DNA of 64,000 nt from Saururus chinensis (Eukaryota; Streptophyta; Magnoliopsida; Piperales; Saururaceae): contig CP141142.1 of the NCBI GenBank assembly GCA_035235625.1, positions 52,307,644-52,371,643 on the forward strand, given 5' to 3'. How positions within the stretch are numbered: position 1 is the stretch's first letter; each line of letters starts with the position of its first letter. The translations under genes and the position numbers were made by a program. This document shows, one piece after another, positions 24,264 through 34,960 of the stretch. The notes under the pieces were generated by a model. It saw nothing but the letters and a program-made list of their open reading frames with translations, was not told where the DNA came from and did no database searches.

Positions 24264-26699
24264 AATGGTGCTAACAAGCCAAGTCGAACCTAGTTTTGCA
24301 TTTTTTTGACTGAGCTCAATTTCTGACAGCTCAGCTCAAGCTTGATCAAACATTTAGGTGCCTAGCTTGAGCTCGGTTCGACCAAAAAACTCGAAACTAG
24401 ACTTCAGCTTGAGCTCGAAAACAAACTATAGCAACTCGAACCTAGGTTCGAATTGAGCTCGAATCCCATTTACAACCCAAACTATTTTTTCTTATAAAAA
24501 AATATTAATTTAGAGAATCACACCAACATTACAAAAATAAAAAAATTATAAAAAATATAATTCTATTCTACTAAAGTTGTAAATATTACTTCAAAATCTA
24601 TGGTTAAAATAAGAGTCAATAAATTACCCTACAAAAAATTTTCATTGGTCACCAAAAAAATAACTAATATTATTCAAATATCTCATATAATAGATATAAT
24701 CATACAAATAATATTAAAAAAAATATTTACCTAAATAACAGAGAGAGAAAAATATTTACTAATATGGTATTCCTTTTTGCCACGCAGGTGCTAGCTAAGC
24801 ATTGGTGTTTACGTGGTTTTTTAAAAAAAATATATAATTTTGTTCTTCTAAAGAACAAAATCAATATAATGTACTGACTTCATCTTTTAAATTTCGTCCT
24901 TTTAAAAGATAAATGTACTGATTTGGTCATTTGAAAGGATTAAATAAATAATGAAATAATTTTCTCCTCTCTTATCTCTCTCCTCTCTTCTCTATGATTT
25001 CCTCTCTTCACTCTCCTCTTTCTTTCTCACCTCTTTCTCTCTCCTCTCTCCACTCTCTCCTCTCTCTCTTCACACACACTCTCTCCTCTATTCACTCTCT
25101 CTTTCTAGTATCTCTCTCTTTCTCTCTCTTCTCTTTCTCTCTCTTATGTCTCTCTCTTCACAAACTCTCTCTATTCATTCTCTCCTCTATATCTCTATTC
25201 AATCTTTCTCCTCTCTCTTCTCTCTCCTCTCTTATTTCTCTTTCTCTCTCCCTATCTCTCTCTCGTGTGTGTCACGTGAGCCCTAGCTCTAAGAAGTGGG
25301 GAGAAAATAGTAAATTTTAATTTAATTTATTCTTACTTGTATCTTATATATTAAAATATTAAAATTTAAATAAAATATAATGTATTTATGAATGACGAAA
25401 TTAATATTTTTATAAACTTTTTTTCATGATTTCATCATTTATAGAAGAGAGGAGAGAGAAAAGAGAATAAAAAGAAAGAGGAGAGAAAGATAACTAAAAG
25501 AGATAGGAGAGAGAGTGAAAGGAGAGAGGAGGGAATGTGAATAGAGAGGGGAGAGATAGAAGAGAGAGAAGAGAGGAGAGAGAAAAGTGAGACATTGTAT
25601 TGATTTAAGCATACTTATTTCGTCATTCTAAAGGATGAAATTATGAAATTTTTTTTAAAAAAAACCACGCATATATTGGCGCCTAGTTAGTGAAAAGGAA
25701 TACCATACTAGTAAATATTTTTCTCTCTCTGTTATTTTGATAGTTATTTTTTAATATTATTTATATAAATTTTTTCATATAATAAGTCACAAAAAACTGA
25801 ACTAGTTACAAAAGCCATAATAACTCCTATTCACATATTTTATATCTAATTACTCTAGTGATTATAAAAAAGTTCATGATGAGAGAACTATTTGGACCTT
25901 AGTAATGACACATTTCATGGTGTGTGGATTACCTACAAAATGAAAATCAATAGCAAAATCTAGACTTTGTTCACTTGATATATTTATATATAAAATCTAG
26001 ATATAGTTTACTAAATTTCTAATTCTAAACTAATATGATTAGTTGAATTAAAAATATTTATTATGCAAGAAGAATTACATATTTATATTTGTTAGGATTA
26101 AAATGATTAAAGATAGTATTTTAAAATTAAATAATATTATATAGATGAATAAGGGTAGAATAAGAATAAAATAATTTATCATACCTATATTCTTATTTTT
26201 TTTAGTCGTAGGATTTATATTTGTTTGAAATATAATAGCGTAATATGGATATTATTTACCATATTATATAATATATATTATATATCATATATTAATATAT
26301 ATGTAGTATATATATTTTATAAAATAATATAAAATATTATAGATACATGAAAGATAAAAATTAAGAAATTTATATAATATGAGTATTATATAGTATATTA
26401 TATATCATGTATTAATATGTATATAATATATATTATTTATAAAATAATATAAAATATTATGAGTATATAAAAAATAAAAGTTAAAAAATTTATATAATAT
26501 ATGTAAGAAGTAATATATTACAAATTAAGTCGAGTTAGAATTGAACTTCGAGTTAATTTCAAGTTAAACTGATTAGGTGTCAAGTCAATTCAAGTTGGGG
26601 CTTATTTACTTTCAAATTTGAATTGAGCTTAAGTCGAGCCAGCCAAAGTGGGCTAAATCTGTTCTGCTCAACGAACTAACTCAGGTCGTTACCAGCCTT
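24264..26699. mobile_element. Palindrome-bearing Mutator-like element, copy A
   Basis: Left end aatggtgctaacaagcc, right end cgttaccagcctt; these are inverted and match copy B at 52866-56670. Terminal 200-250 bp are rich in gagctcgaa-like motifs. Interior blocks align with copy B in order: tttagagaatcacaccaacatt near the left, the palindromic core, acaaaaaactgaactagt-type sequence, attctagtgattataaaa-type sequence, and AT-rich DNA before the right end. No transposase is encoded. I could not confirm a target duplication for this copy. Confidence 0.7.
24734..25736. repeat. 1.0-kb palindromic core of copy A (CT tract opposite GA tract)
   Basis: The left arm begins aataacagagagagaaaaat and the right arm ends in its near-exact reverse complement. 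In both arms follow the blocks tatggtattcctttt, accacgca, a TCCTTT/aaaggat region, and a long pyrimidine (about 24962-25262) or purine (about 25445-25588) tract. A central spacer of about 180 bp includes gtcacgtgagccctagctct. A transcript could fold into a long hairpin. The CT tract gives spurious Ser/Leu-rich open frames. Confidence 0.85.
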
Positions 26700-26825
26700 A
26701 GGAGAGAATTAAGGAAAGTATAATTATTATATTTGGTCAACCCGAGTTAGCTCCCGGTTAAACCCGGTTACACAGGCCCCGGATACCATTCCGGGTCAGT
26801 GTTCAGCCCGGGTTTTAAAATACTG

Positions 26826-26834
26826 TTGCCAAAT
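26826..26834. repeat. Possible 9-bp target duplication (ttgccaaat), right
   Basis: See 23297-23305. Confidence 0.5.
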
Positions 26835-26924
26835 GCCAAGTCGGGTCGGGCTGAAAGCGTAGGCAGGCGGGCTGGAAATGGATATGCCCACATAGGAGAT
26901 CCAATATTTCATCGGATGCCACTA

Positions 26925-26936
26925 AAACCCTAAACC
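26925..26936 (+). promoter_or_regulatory. Telo-box (AAACCCTAAACC) in the nucleolin promoter
   Basis: The motif is seen directly 44 bp upstream of the TATA box. Telo-boxes are known in promoters of plant ribosomal-protein and other ribosome-biogenesis genes, where they support expression in dividing cells; a nucleolin gene fits that group. Confidence 0.75.
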
Positions 26937-26979
26937 TTTGAGATATTTGCCCCCTTCGATCGCAGCCCTGCGGCCTCTG

Positions 26980-26986
26980 TATATAA
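26980..26986 (+). promoter_or_regulatory. TATA box (TATATAA) of the nucleolin gene
   Basis: A good TATA consensus; transcription would begin near 27010-27020. The 5'UTR then runs to a donor at 27125/27126 (TCG|gtaagc) and resumes at 27612 after a 486-bp intron, 24 bases before the ATG. Confidence 0.65.
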
Positions 26987-27635
26987 CGTACAGCATCCCC
27001 CCCACACTTCTACCAGACTCGCTCTCTTCCTCTTCTGCGAACCCTAAGATCTCCTGGTTTTCAAAGATTGAGGTTTCTCTGTTCCGGGGGCTAGGCTGTT
27101 CGTCGTCGGCCCCTAACTACTGTCGGTAAGCACAAGTTGTCTTCTTACTTATGCCGCAAAGATTGGTTATTTGGTGGATTGTGTACAAACGTAGCATTCC
27201 ATCTGTGGGACAACGCCTCGATTAAGAGCCAGATTTTCATTTCGTTTTTGCCTTCCTTGAAATGATTTATGATCGGTCATTAGCTTTCCCTTTTCTTTTC
27301 CTGGTCGCCGAATGCCTTGTGTTGTGTTTTCCCGTATGGTTGGCCGCCGTAAATTGGTTGTATGCGAGTAACTAAAACTTGGAGCGAGTATCAGTGGTCG
27401 AACAAAACTTTGAAAACCGTCGATTGATGAATTTGACTTTTTTTTGGAAGGGATATGGTTGTCCGTCTCTTATAATTAGTGCGCGGGTTACTCTTTAAAA
27501 TTTTCAACTTTTAAATCAACAAAGTGTCGTTATTTGTCAGCAGATTTTGATCTAATACTGTTGATAGTATTAGCTAAGTTCTGATTTACCTTTGTTGTTT
27601 ATATCGTGCAGGTTATCAGTGATATACACAATAAA

Positions 27636-30600
27636 ATGGGCAAATCTGCCAAGAAGTCGAAAGCTGAGGTGCGTATTCTGTTAATGTTGAACTATTGTTT
27701 AGTTTTGTTAATTCCATTTCTTAGCTTAATGGCGATTTGTCTCTATATTATTGTAGGTTGCTGCAACGCCCATGGTGGTTTCACCCGCAAAAAGTAATAA
27801 AAAAGGTTAGTATGTGGTCGACCTTTTGTTATTACTAAATTAATGCTGCTTTGTTTGTTTGAGTTTCATTTTTCCATTCTCAAATTTGTTTTACAACTTA
27901 ATACTTTACTCAAGACAAGTGATTGCTTACAACACCTGCCATGCATTCCAAGCCCCATCCTCCACCAGCCTAATGCTATTTATCTAGTCCCGGGGGACTG
28001 CCCTTAATGTCCGGTTGATGCCTCTGAGTACAGAGGTGCTTTTAACTGAGGTCATGAAGAGAATTTGTTTTTTGACATTGTGTCATTGATTCTCTTTTTT
28101 CTTGCATTCAGGTAATAAGAGGGGTGCAGAGGAGGTCATTGAGAAACTTGTAAGTTCTAAAAAGCAGAAGACAGAAGTAGAAAATGCGGTTCAGAACATG
28201 AAGAATGGCAAAAAAACAAAGATGATTCTGGAGGCTGCTATTAAGAAGAAACCAGAAGCCAGTAGTTCTGATGATAGTTCATCTGAGTCAGAAGAAGAGG
28301 TTTGTTGCATCTTCTTAATTATATAACCTGCTTTTAGCTGTGCATGTATAAAATGTCTCGCTATGTGTTGAGCTAGATGATGCTTTGTACTCTCTCTTTT
28401 TCCTTACCCTAGAGTTTTTACGTAGAATAAGGCTGCAGTTAAGAAGACCAAGCCAGCAAAATCACCTGTTAGTAAATCCAGCAGTGATACGAGTGATGAA
28501 TCATCCTCTGATGAGGTTAATGTCAAACTTATTTTTGGTTTTCTCTCACCATCTAATGTTAAACATGGGAATTAGTTTGACTGTGGCACTTGGAATTGTA
28601 TTAGGAGCCTGTTTCTAAGGCTAGTGCCCCTTCAAAGAAGCCGGCAGTGCCAGTCTCCAAAAATGGTTCTCTCGGACCTTTGACCAAGAAAGCAATGCCA
28701 GCAAGTAGCTCTGAGGGTGAAAGTGATTCAGATGATGATAATGATGAGGTAAATTTACATTTGTTACAAAAGCTTTCTTATTAGATAGTAATAAAAATGT
28801 TGAGAGGTAATATTATCTTATTGAGATGTTCTATAACGCATTCAGAAACCAACTGCGAAGGTTATTCACTCAGTTAAAAATGGTCCTGTAATATCCAAGA
28901 AAAAACAGGAATCAAGTGACAGTTCTGATTCAGATAGTAGTTCAGATGAGGATGATGTAAGTATTATGGTTTTTGGTTCTCGGATAATTAGGCAAGCTAT
29001 CATTCTATTCTATTATTGTAGTTAATATTTGACTTAAATTTGCAGAAAAAGGTTCCCATCCAACCAAAGAAAGCTTCTGCTACTGTGTTGCAGAAAAAAG
29101 CTGAATCTAGTGACAGTTCCGAGTCAGATAGCAGTTCAGAGGATGATGGTGTAAGTGTTGTTGTCGAATGTCAAGTGATTGGGAGGTCCTCCTTTGATTT
29201 ATCTCAATAAAATACTTTACTGCAGAAAAAGGTTGCTGTTCAACATAAGAAAGCTGCCACTGCTGTATTTCAAAAGAAAGTTGAATCCAGTGATGGCTCC
29301 TCTGAAAGTGAATCTGAGGAGGACAAGGTGAAAAAAACTGAATTTAGTGAATTTTATTTTTCTCTTGTTGATTTCATGTATCAAATTCGTATTAGAATTT
29401 TGCAGAAGGATGTTAAAAAGGATACATTAGGAATCAAGAAGAATGTTGAAAGTAGTGTCATCTAATTATTTTGTAGCTTCTCTGTTTGTTAGTTATTGTT
29501 TCTTCTAACTTACGCAAAGCTTTACTAAAAATGCGAACAAAGTTTCCATTTCTTTGAAGAGTGTTCCTGTGGTTTAAAAAACAATTAGCATTTTAAAAAG
29601 TGATAATTCTGATTTAGGTGACAGTGACTGAGATTCAGAAGAGAATGTCATGAGTGTGTGTTAGTTCTTTTCCATGATTTCGAGGAATGGTATGTTTATG
29701 GCTGAGTTGTGCTGTTTGTTCCATATTACTAATTTTTTTTAATATATGCAATCATTTAGTTCTGTAATGTTATTATCTGCGCATTTGCAAATAAAAGTTT
29801 GTTCCAAAGTTGGCGATCCATTTAAGTGGTTCAAATTTATATGTGAAATACATTTGATTATGGTTGTTAATGCAATTTCTTTATTATCTTTCAACATGTT
29901 CTTACATCTATTACAGGCGAGTGGAGGTGTTCCTGCCAAGAAGGCCACAGAAAAGGTGGAACTAAAACAGGTGACAATAGAGGTGTCATATTTGAGATAA
30001 TATTTGAGGGTCCTTTTCCGTAGCTGTTTTAGTCTTGGTGTCCTTTTGTTTAACATATAATGACAAAATGACTATTATTGAACTAATTGTCTTTGTTTTC
30101 TGATATTTGTAGAAGGCAATTCCTAAGAAAGATGATATGGAAAGTGATGAAGAATCCTCTGATGATAGTTCTGATGAAGAGCCCCAGGTGAAAAAGATAA
30201 AGGTTAATGCTAAGGTTGAGAGCAGCAGTGATGACGACGACGAGAGTTCAGAAGAAAGCTCGGAGGAGGAACTTAAGGTGCAAGAGAAGAAGGTAGGGCA
30301 TTCATTTAAGGTTTTCTTGGTGTTGAATTCATGAATTGTCATCATTTGTGTTAGGTTTTAGTTTTAAGCATTTGTGAATTATTTAACTTTGTGCCCTTCT
30401 CTACTAATTTGTAGTCTACCAAAGCTCCCACACAAAATAGTAGCTCTGACGAGGAATCTTCTGAGGTGGAAAGTGAGGAAGAAAAACCAATGAAGACCCC
30501 AAAGAAGGTGCAATTTTAAATTATCAGCATGAATGCTTCATTGGTTTTAATTGAATTACATTTTGATGGTAAATATAAACTTTATGCATGAAATTTGCTA

Positions 30601-33600
30601 TTTTGATTGTTTTGTTTTGCTTTGTTGCCTGAAGCAGATGAATGATGTTGAAATGAAGGATGCGTCATCAGCAAAAACTGAAAAAAAGCAGTTTCTTGCA
30701 GCTTCTGAAATGAAGGCAGTGAGTCACTCCTCATAAACATGTTCATTTGATGTATCTTTTCTCACTGTTGTAAAATGTTCTGATAATGCTCTTTTTGTTG
30801 CTGGCGCAGACCAAAACTCCTGTGACCCCCAGTGCTCATTCCTCTGGATCAAAAACACTTTTCATGGGCAACTTATCTTTCAAAGTTGAACAGACAGATG
30901 TGTATGTTGATAATACCATTTATCTTATTTTTTATGTTATCATTATTTTCTTTTATGAATACATCATGGTGTTCCTAAAATTTTAGGGAGGAATTCTTCA
31001 AGAGTGTTGGTGAAGTGGTTGATGTTAGATTTGCAATGGATCAGGATGGGCGTTTTAGGGGTTTTGGACATGTCGAGTTCGCCTCAGAAGAGGCAGCTAA
31101 TCAGGTGATTCTTTTTTCGTTTATGACATTTGCAGAAAAGTTTCTGTTAAATGTCCCCAATGGTCAACTTGTCAGGATGTTGGCATCCTCAAATTGTGGC
31201 TGTAGATCTTCTTGGTTTGACAGTTGGGTTGTTCATTGACTGGACCCTGGGATCCAATTTGGTGCTAGTTATAGCCAATTTGCTCTTATTTATGACTGGC
31301 TTTGTGGTGGATTTTAGAATTAATTTTATCTTTTTCATTTGTAAAAGGTAGTATTTTGTTTAGTATTCAGATATAAAATTCCATTACTGTGGCCCATGAT
31401 TAGGGGTGGCAATGGGGGCCAGTCCAGCCCTCTAAACCCGGGCTAGGGCCAGGGCCTGTATGCAGTCCAGGCTGTGTTTGCGGCCCAGGCCATATCAATA
31501 TATTAATATAAATATATATTTTATATTAATATGAATATTTTATGTTAATATAAATAATTTACATTATATTATATCAATATAAAAAATTTATAATTTTTTG
31601 AATATGACCGGGACATGGGCCAGCCTGGTGGAGCCCATGGGCTGTGCCAGGCCTGTTTGTAGATATGGGCTGAGCCCAGCGCCTGGATCGTCCGTGTCAC
31701 GGGCCGTGTTCGGGTCCGTGCTGGGTTCGATGCGTTGCCACCTCCACCCATGATTGAGTGAGATGAGGGGGGTGTAGGACACCTACATTACTGACTTGCC
31801 CAAGTTATTCATGGATGAGTTGTGGATGATGATTAATATGGTGCTGGTAAGAATGCTGTAGTACTTTATTGCGGATTGAATCTTTGTTAATCTTCTACCC
31901 AATTGTGTTTTGAGGTTGGTACTTTCCGGTAGCAGTGTTATTTTGATGAGGCTGAATTATGGGTTGGAAACTGTTGACCGTGTGTTTTGCTGTGACGACC
32001 TTTTGATGTTATATTTCTCTGAATTAAGACATAATGTAAGTTCCTTGGGCGTCGAGCTGCCAACAGTTCCCACTATACTGTTCTACCATCTATATTGTAC
32101 TGCAAAGAAGTTAAATTGTATGTTTAAATTTATTTGATGGGTAAATATGAAAATAATTTTATTCGATTATTTTCTGAATGAAACAGTTACGAAACCATTT
32201 CTTCCATACCCGTTAATCTATTGCATGTTTGTCATATTTGTAAATATATTGTATCCATTAAGTTTATATGTAATGCGAATTTATTTTTTGGGTACATTTA
32301 TATATAATATATATTATAGTATACACATCCCTTTCCCTGTTTGCCCCATCCAGAACTAGATCGGGAGGGGTATATTAGGATCTCCATCAACAATTGAATT
32401 TAGAACCACCCTCCCCTCTTCTCCACCTTGCCTTAGCATTTGCCCTCATCCTCCTTTCCTTTTCTCTTCCCCATCCAGAATCAGCTGGGGGTGTGTGTGA
32501 CTTAAATCACTTCTTTCCCTTTTTACACTTAACCTTATCAAATAAAGAGTGCATTAGATTGTTTGTTGACATTTGGATCTGTACAAATCTAAATCTAATA
32601 CATGCAAAAATGTCCAAGCTAATTTTCATTTCATTTTTTATCATCACAATATTTTTTAAATTACAATAAAAAATAGTAGCAATGCGATGAGATTTTTACC
32701 TTAGCAATATTTGATTCAGCGAATCAATTTGTGAAAGGTTCTTATTCTGGCCTTTTCAAGCCATTTTAGTTGATTTAGTGATATTTTGAAATGTTTATAC
32801 CCTAAAATTGGTTTGATAGAGGTTATAGTATTGTATGCGAGTGAACTACTTCAAGCAATTTGCCAAATGGTGGTGGAACTTGTGAATATTGTATTTTAAA
32901 ACTTTTTAAGTTCTAAGTAACATGAACATGTATCCAGCTTTTGCAAATACTTTCTAATATTATTTAACCTGCATGTAGGATAAAGAATTGAGCTAGATAC
33001 ATCTACCTAGTCAGCATTCACCATGCATATGGTGTGGATCCTTAGATTAAGAATGTTTGAGGATTCTATTTATTTTGCCATACGGGTTATTAATTTTTAG
33101 GATTAGGTGTGTATTATGTTGAATTGTGAATCCTTATGTAAGAAGGGGTAATAGATAATGATTAATGGATTAACAGGATGATTAGTGGATGGAATGGATA
33201 TAGAAGAATCTATATCTACTTAAAAGGAATGGTTATGGATAAAGTTTTGGTCAACGATTATGGTAATGGAAAACATTTTATTGGCCTCCTTACCTAGGAG
33301 GGGCATGACATAATTGCGTTTTGCTTGCTGCCCATAACTTGACTTAGGTTTTCCTTCATGTCCAGGTAAGGTTGAGCTTGGCTTGGAAAAAATCGAGTTA
33401 GAAAAGTGTGCTTGTCCTAGGCCCATGTAAAAAATCGAATTAGTTGTGAGGAGGGACACAAAAGTTGCCAATTTAAGTCTTTTCCGTGCCCATTAATTCT
33501 TGTTGCTGCTGCCTTGTTTTCAGATCCTTGATTAATATTTTCTGCTTTTGGTCTAGGCTCTTCAATTGAATGGTGAGGAGCTGTTAGGTCGTGCTATTAA

Positions 33601-34960
33601 ACTTGATCTGGCACGTGAAAAAGGCTCATACACTCCAAATAGCGGGTATTTTGTAGCTGTAGATTTCATTGATTTGCCTATGTATTGTATAATTTATGCA
33701 GCCAATATCTGATGTTGTCTGCAAAATATGCAGTAAAGAAAATAGTTCGTACCAAAAGGGAGGGAAGAGTGAGCAGGGGCAGACAATATATGTACGTGGA
33801 TTTGATAGATATCTTGGAGAAGAAGAGGTGGGGCGGTGTCTTTTTGTTTGTCCAGTGTATCTAGTGTAATATGATTTTTTTAAATATAGAAATTATTTTA
33901 ACATGCTGTGCATTGCCTCTAACTGAAGGCTCGAAGCTCTTTGGAAGAACATTTTGGATCTTGTGGAGAAATAAAAAGGATTTCTATTCCCAAAGACTAC
34001 GATACTGGTGCTATTAAAGGGTTTGTTGATGTCTTTTTTCTCATATCTTTTGTTAATGTTTACTAAGGGTTTTTAACATCCTCCTATCATCCCTTGACCC
34101 TTGGCTCATGATCACCGTCAACTCTTCTCAGCTTCTTTTTTATTGAATGTCAAGATGGTATATAATCCATGTAGGAAATTATAGGTACTCACTTTTATAT
34201 ACCTGATGTGTTGCTGTTGCGACCTTTTTAATCATCAATTCTACTATCACCACCACCGCCATCAGCATTTCCAGGTCATTGTAGTTGTGGAGTGTAAATG
34301 TGCCCTTAGTATTGTTATTATACATGGTTCACCCGCGGATGATCATTTTTATCTGAATGTTTGATATTGTATGATTGTGATTAGATAAGGTTCACCCACT
34401 GGTTTCTTATTACAGGCTAGCCTATGTGGAATTCACGGAGGCTAATAGTTTTTCAAAAGCCTTGGATCTCAATGGTTCTGAGCTTAGCGGCTACAACTTG
34501 ACGGTGGAAGAAGCAAGACCGAGGAGTGACAATCGTGATAGTGGTGGTAGAGGAGGTGGTCGAAGTGGTGGTGGTGGTAGGTTTGGTGGAAATAGTGGTG
34601 GTAGGTTTGGTGGAAATAGTGGTGGTAGGTTTGGTGGTCGCCGAGGAGGTGCTCGTGGTGGGGGTGGTGGCCGCTCCGGTGGTGGTAGGGGCAACAGGCC
34701 AAGTATGGCCACTCCTGGTACAGGTGAATGACATGATCTGTCTTCATACTTTGGTCACTCATGTTCCTAGTGGTAAATAATATGAATTTGCCTCGTATTT
34801 CTTGATTGCGTGAGGTTCATTGGATTGTGTAAATTAGAGATTGTTTTTGCATTCTTTTCTGATGTTCATATCAAGAGAAGCATAATATTGTTAAGCTAAC
34901 AAAGGTGCGTAATTTTGATTCTTTTCTCCAGGGAGGAAGACAACTTTTGGCGAAGATTAG
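27636..34960 (+). CDS. NUC-L: Nucleolin (NUC-L type), complete, 19 coding exons
   Basis: Nucleolin acts in the nucleolus in rDNA chromatin control and pre-rRNA processing. Exons read from GT-AG signals: 27636-27668, 27757-27805, 28112-28299, 28426-28515, 28605-28748, 28846-28956, 29046-29150, 29226-29327, 29917-29970, 30113-30292, 30415-30507, 30638-30718, 30810-30901, 30987-31104, 33557-33645, 33734-33827, 33929-34020, 34416-34723, 34932-34960. All phases join into 683 residues (plant family about 550-700). Start MGKSAKKSKAEV is typical. Residues 1-410 alternate Lys-rich and acidic Ser/Asp/Glu blocks. RRM1 spans about 425-500 (RNP2 LFMGNL 427-432, RNP1 RGFGHVEF 465-472); RRM2 about 527-603 (RNP2 IYVRGF 528-533, RNP1 KGLAYVEF 571-578). 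An RGG/GAR tail (610-683) ends TTFGED. Exon 4 could instead start at 28432, two codons shorter. Intron 14 is 2.45 kb and holds a MITE. Confidence 0.92.
29406..29465 (+). pseudogene. Relic acidic-repeat exon inside nucleolin intron 8
   Basis: After a good acceptor (ttttgcag) the sequence encodes KDVKKDTLGIKKNVESSVI and a stop. It resembles the starts of exons 6-8 but has no acidic block or usable donor. A further decayed piece at about 29600-29655 reads SDNSDLGDSD, a stop, then DSEEN. If either were spliced in, the protein would end before the RRMs, so they are probably skipped. Inference from reading frame and splice signals. Confidence 0.6.
31393..31401. repeat. Target site duplication (cccatgatt) of the intronic MITE, left
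   Basis: Perfect 9-bp match to 31747-31755. Confidence 0.8.
31402..31746. mobile_element. MITE in nucleolin intron 14 (345 bp)
   Basis: Left end aggggtggcaatggg; the reverse complement of the right end is tggaggtggcaacgc, so the ends are inverted. The outer parts are GC-rich (gggcc, gggctgag) and the middle is AT-rich. A 9-bp perfect flanking repeat suggests Mutator-type; if the true duplication is the inner 8 bp, hAT is equally possible. No coding capacity. Confidence 0.8.
31747..31755. repeat. Target site duplication (cccatgatt) of the intronic MITE, right
   Basis: See 31393-31401. Confidence 0.8.

Larger units (their letters stand above)
23306..26825. mobile_element. Mutator-like non-autonomous element, possible Pack-MULE, with a nested insertion
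   Basis: The left end reads cagtgttttaaaaccggga and the reverse complement of the right end reads cagtattttaaaacccggg, so the element has inverted ends. Degenerate 9-bp flanks (ttgtcaaag/ttgccaaat) fit a Mutator-like target duplication. The left interior (about 23450-24250) is distinctly GC-rich compared with the AT-rich neighbourhood and has open frames on both strands, as in elements that captured host gene pieces. I do not recognise the captured sequence. The palindrome-bearing element at 24264-26699 sits inside, which leaves a pre-insertion element of about 1.1 kb. Confidence 0.6.

Noticed and set aside
24994-25320. Ser/Leu-rich open frame
   Set aside because: It comes from the CT tract of the palindromic core of copy A.
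34453-34780. Thr-, His-, Pro- and Val-rich frames over the nucleolin tail
   Set aside because: They are other frames of the GGT-rich RGG exon.
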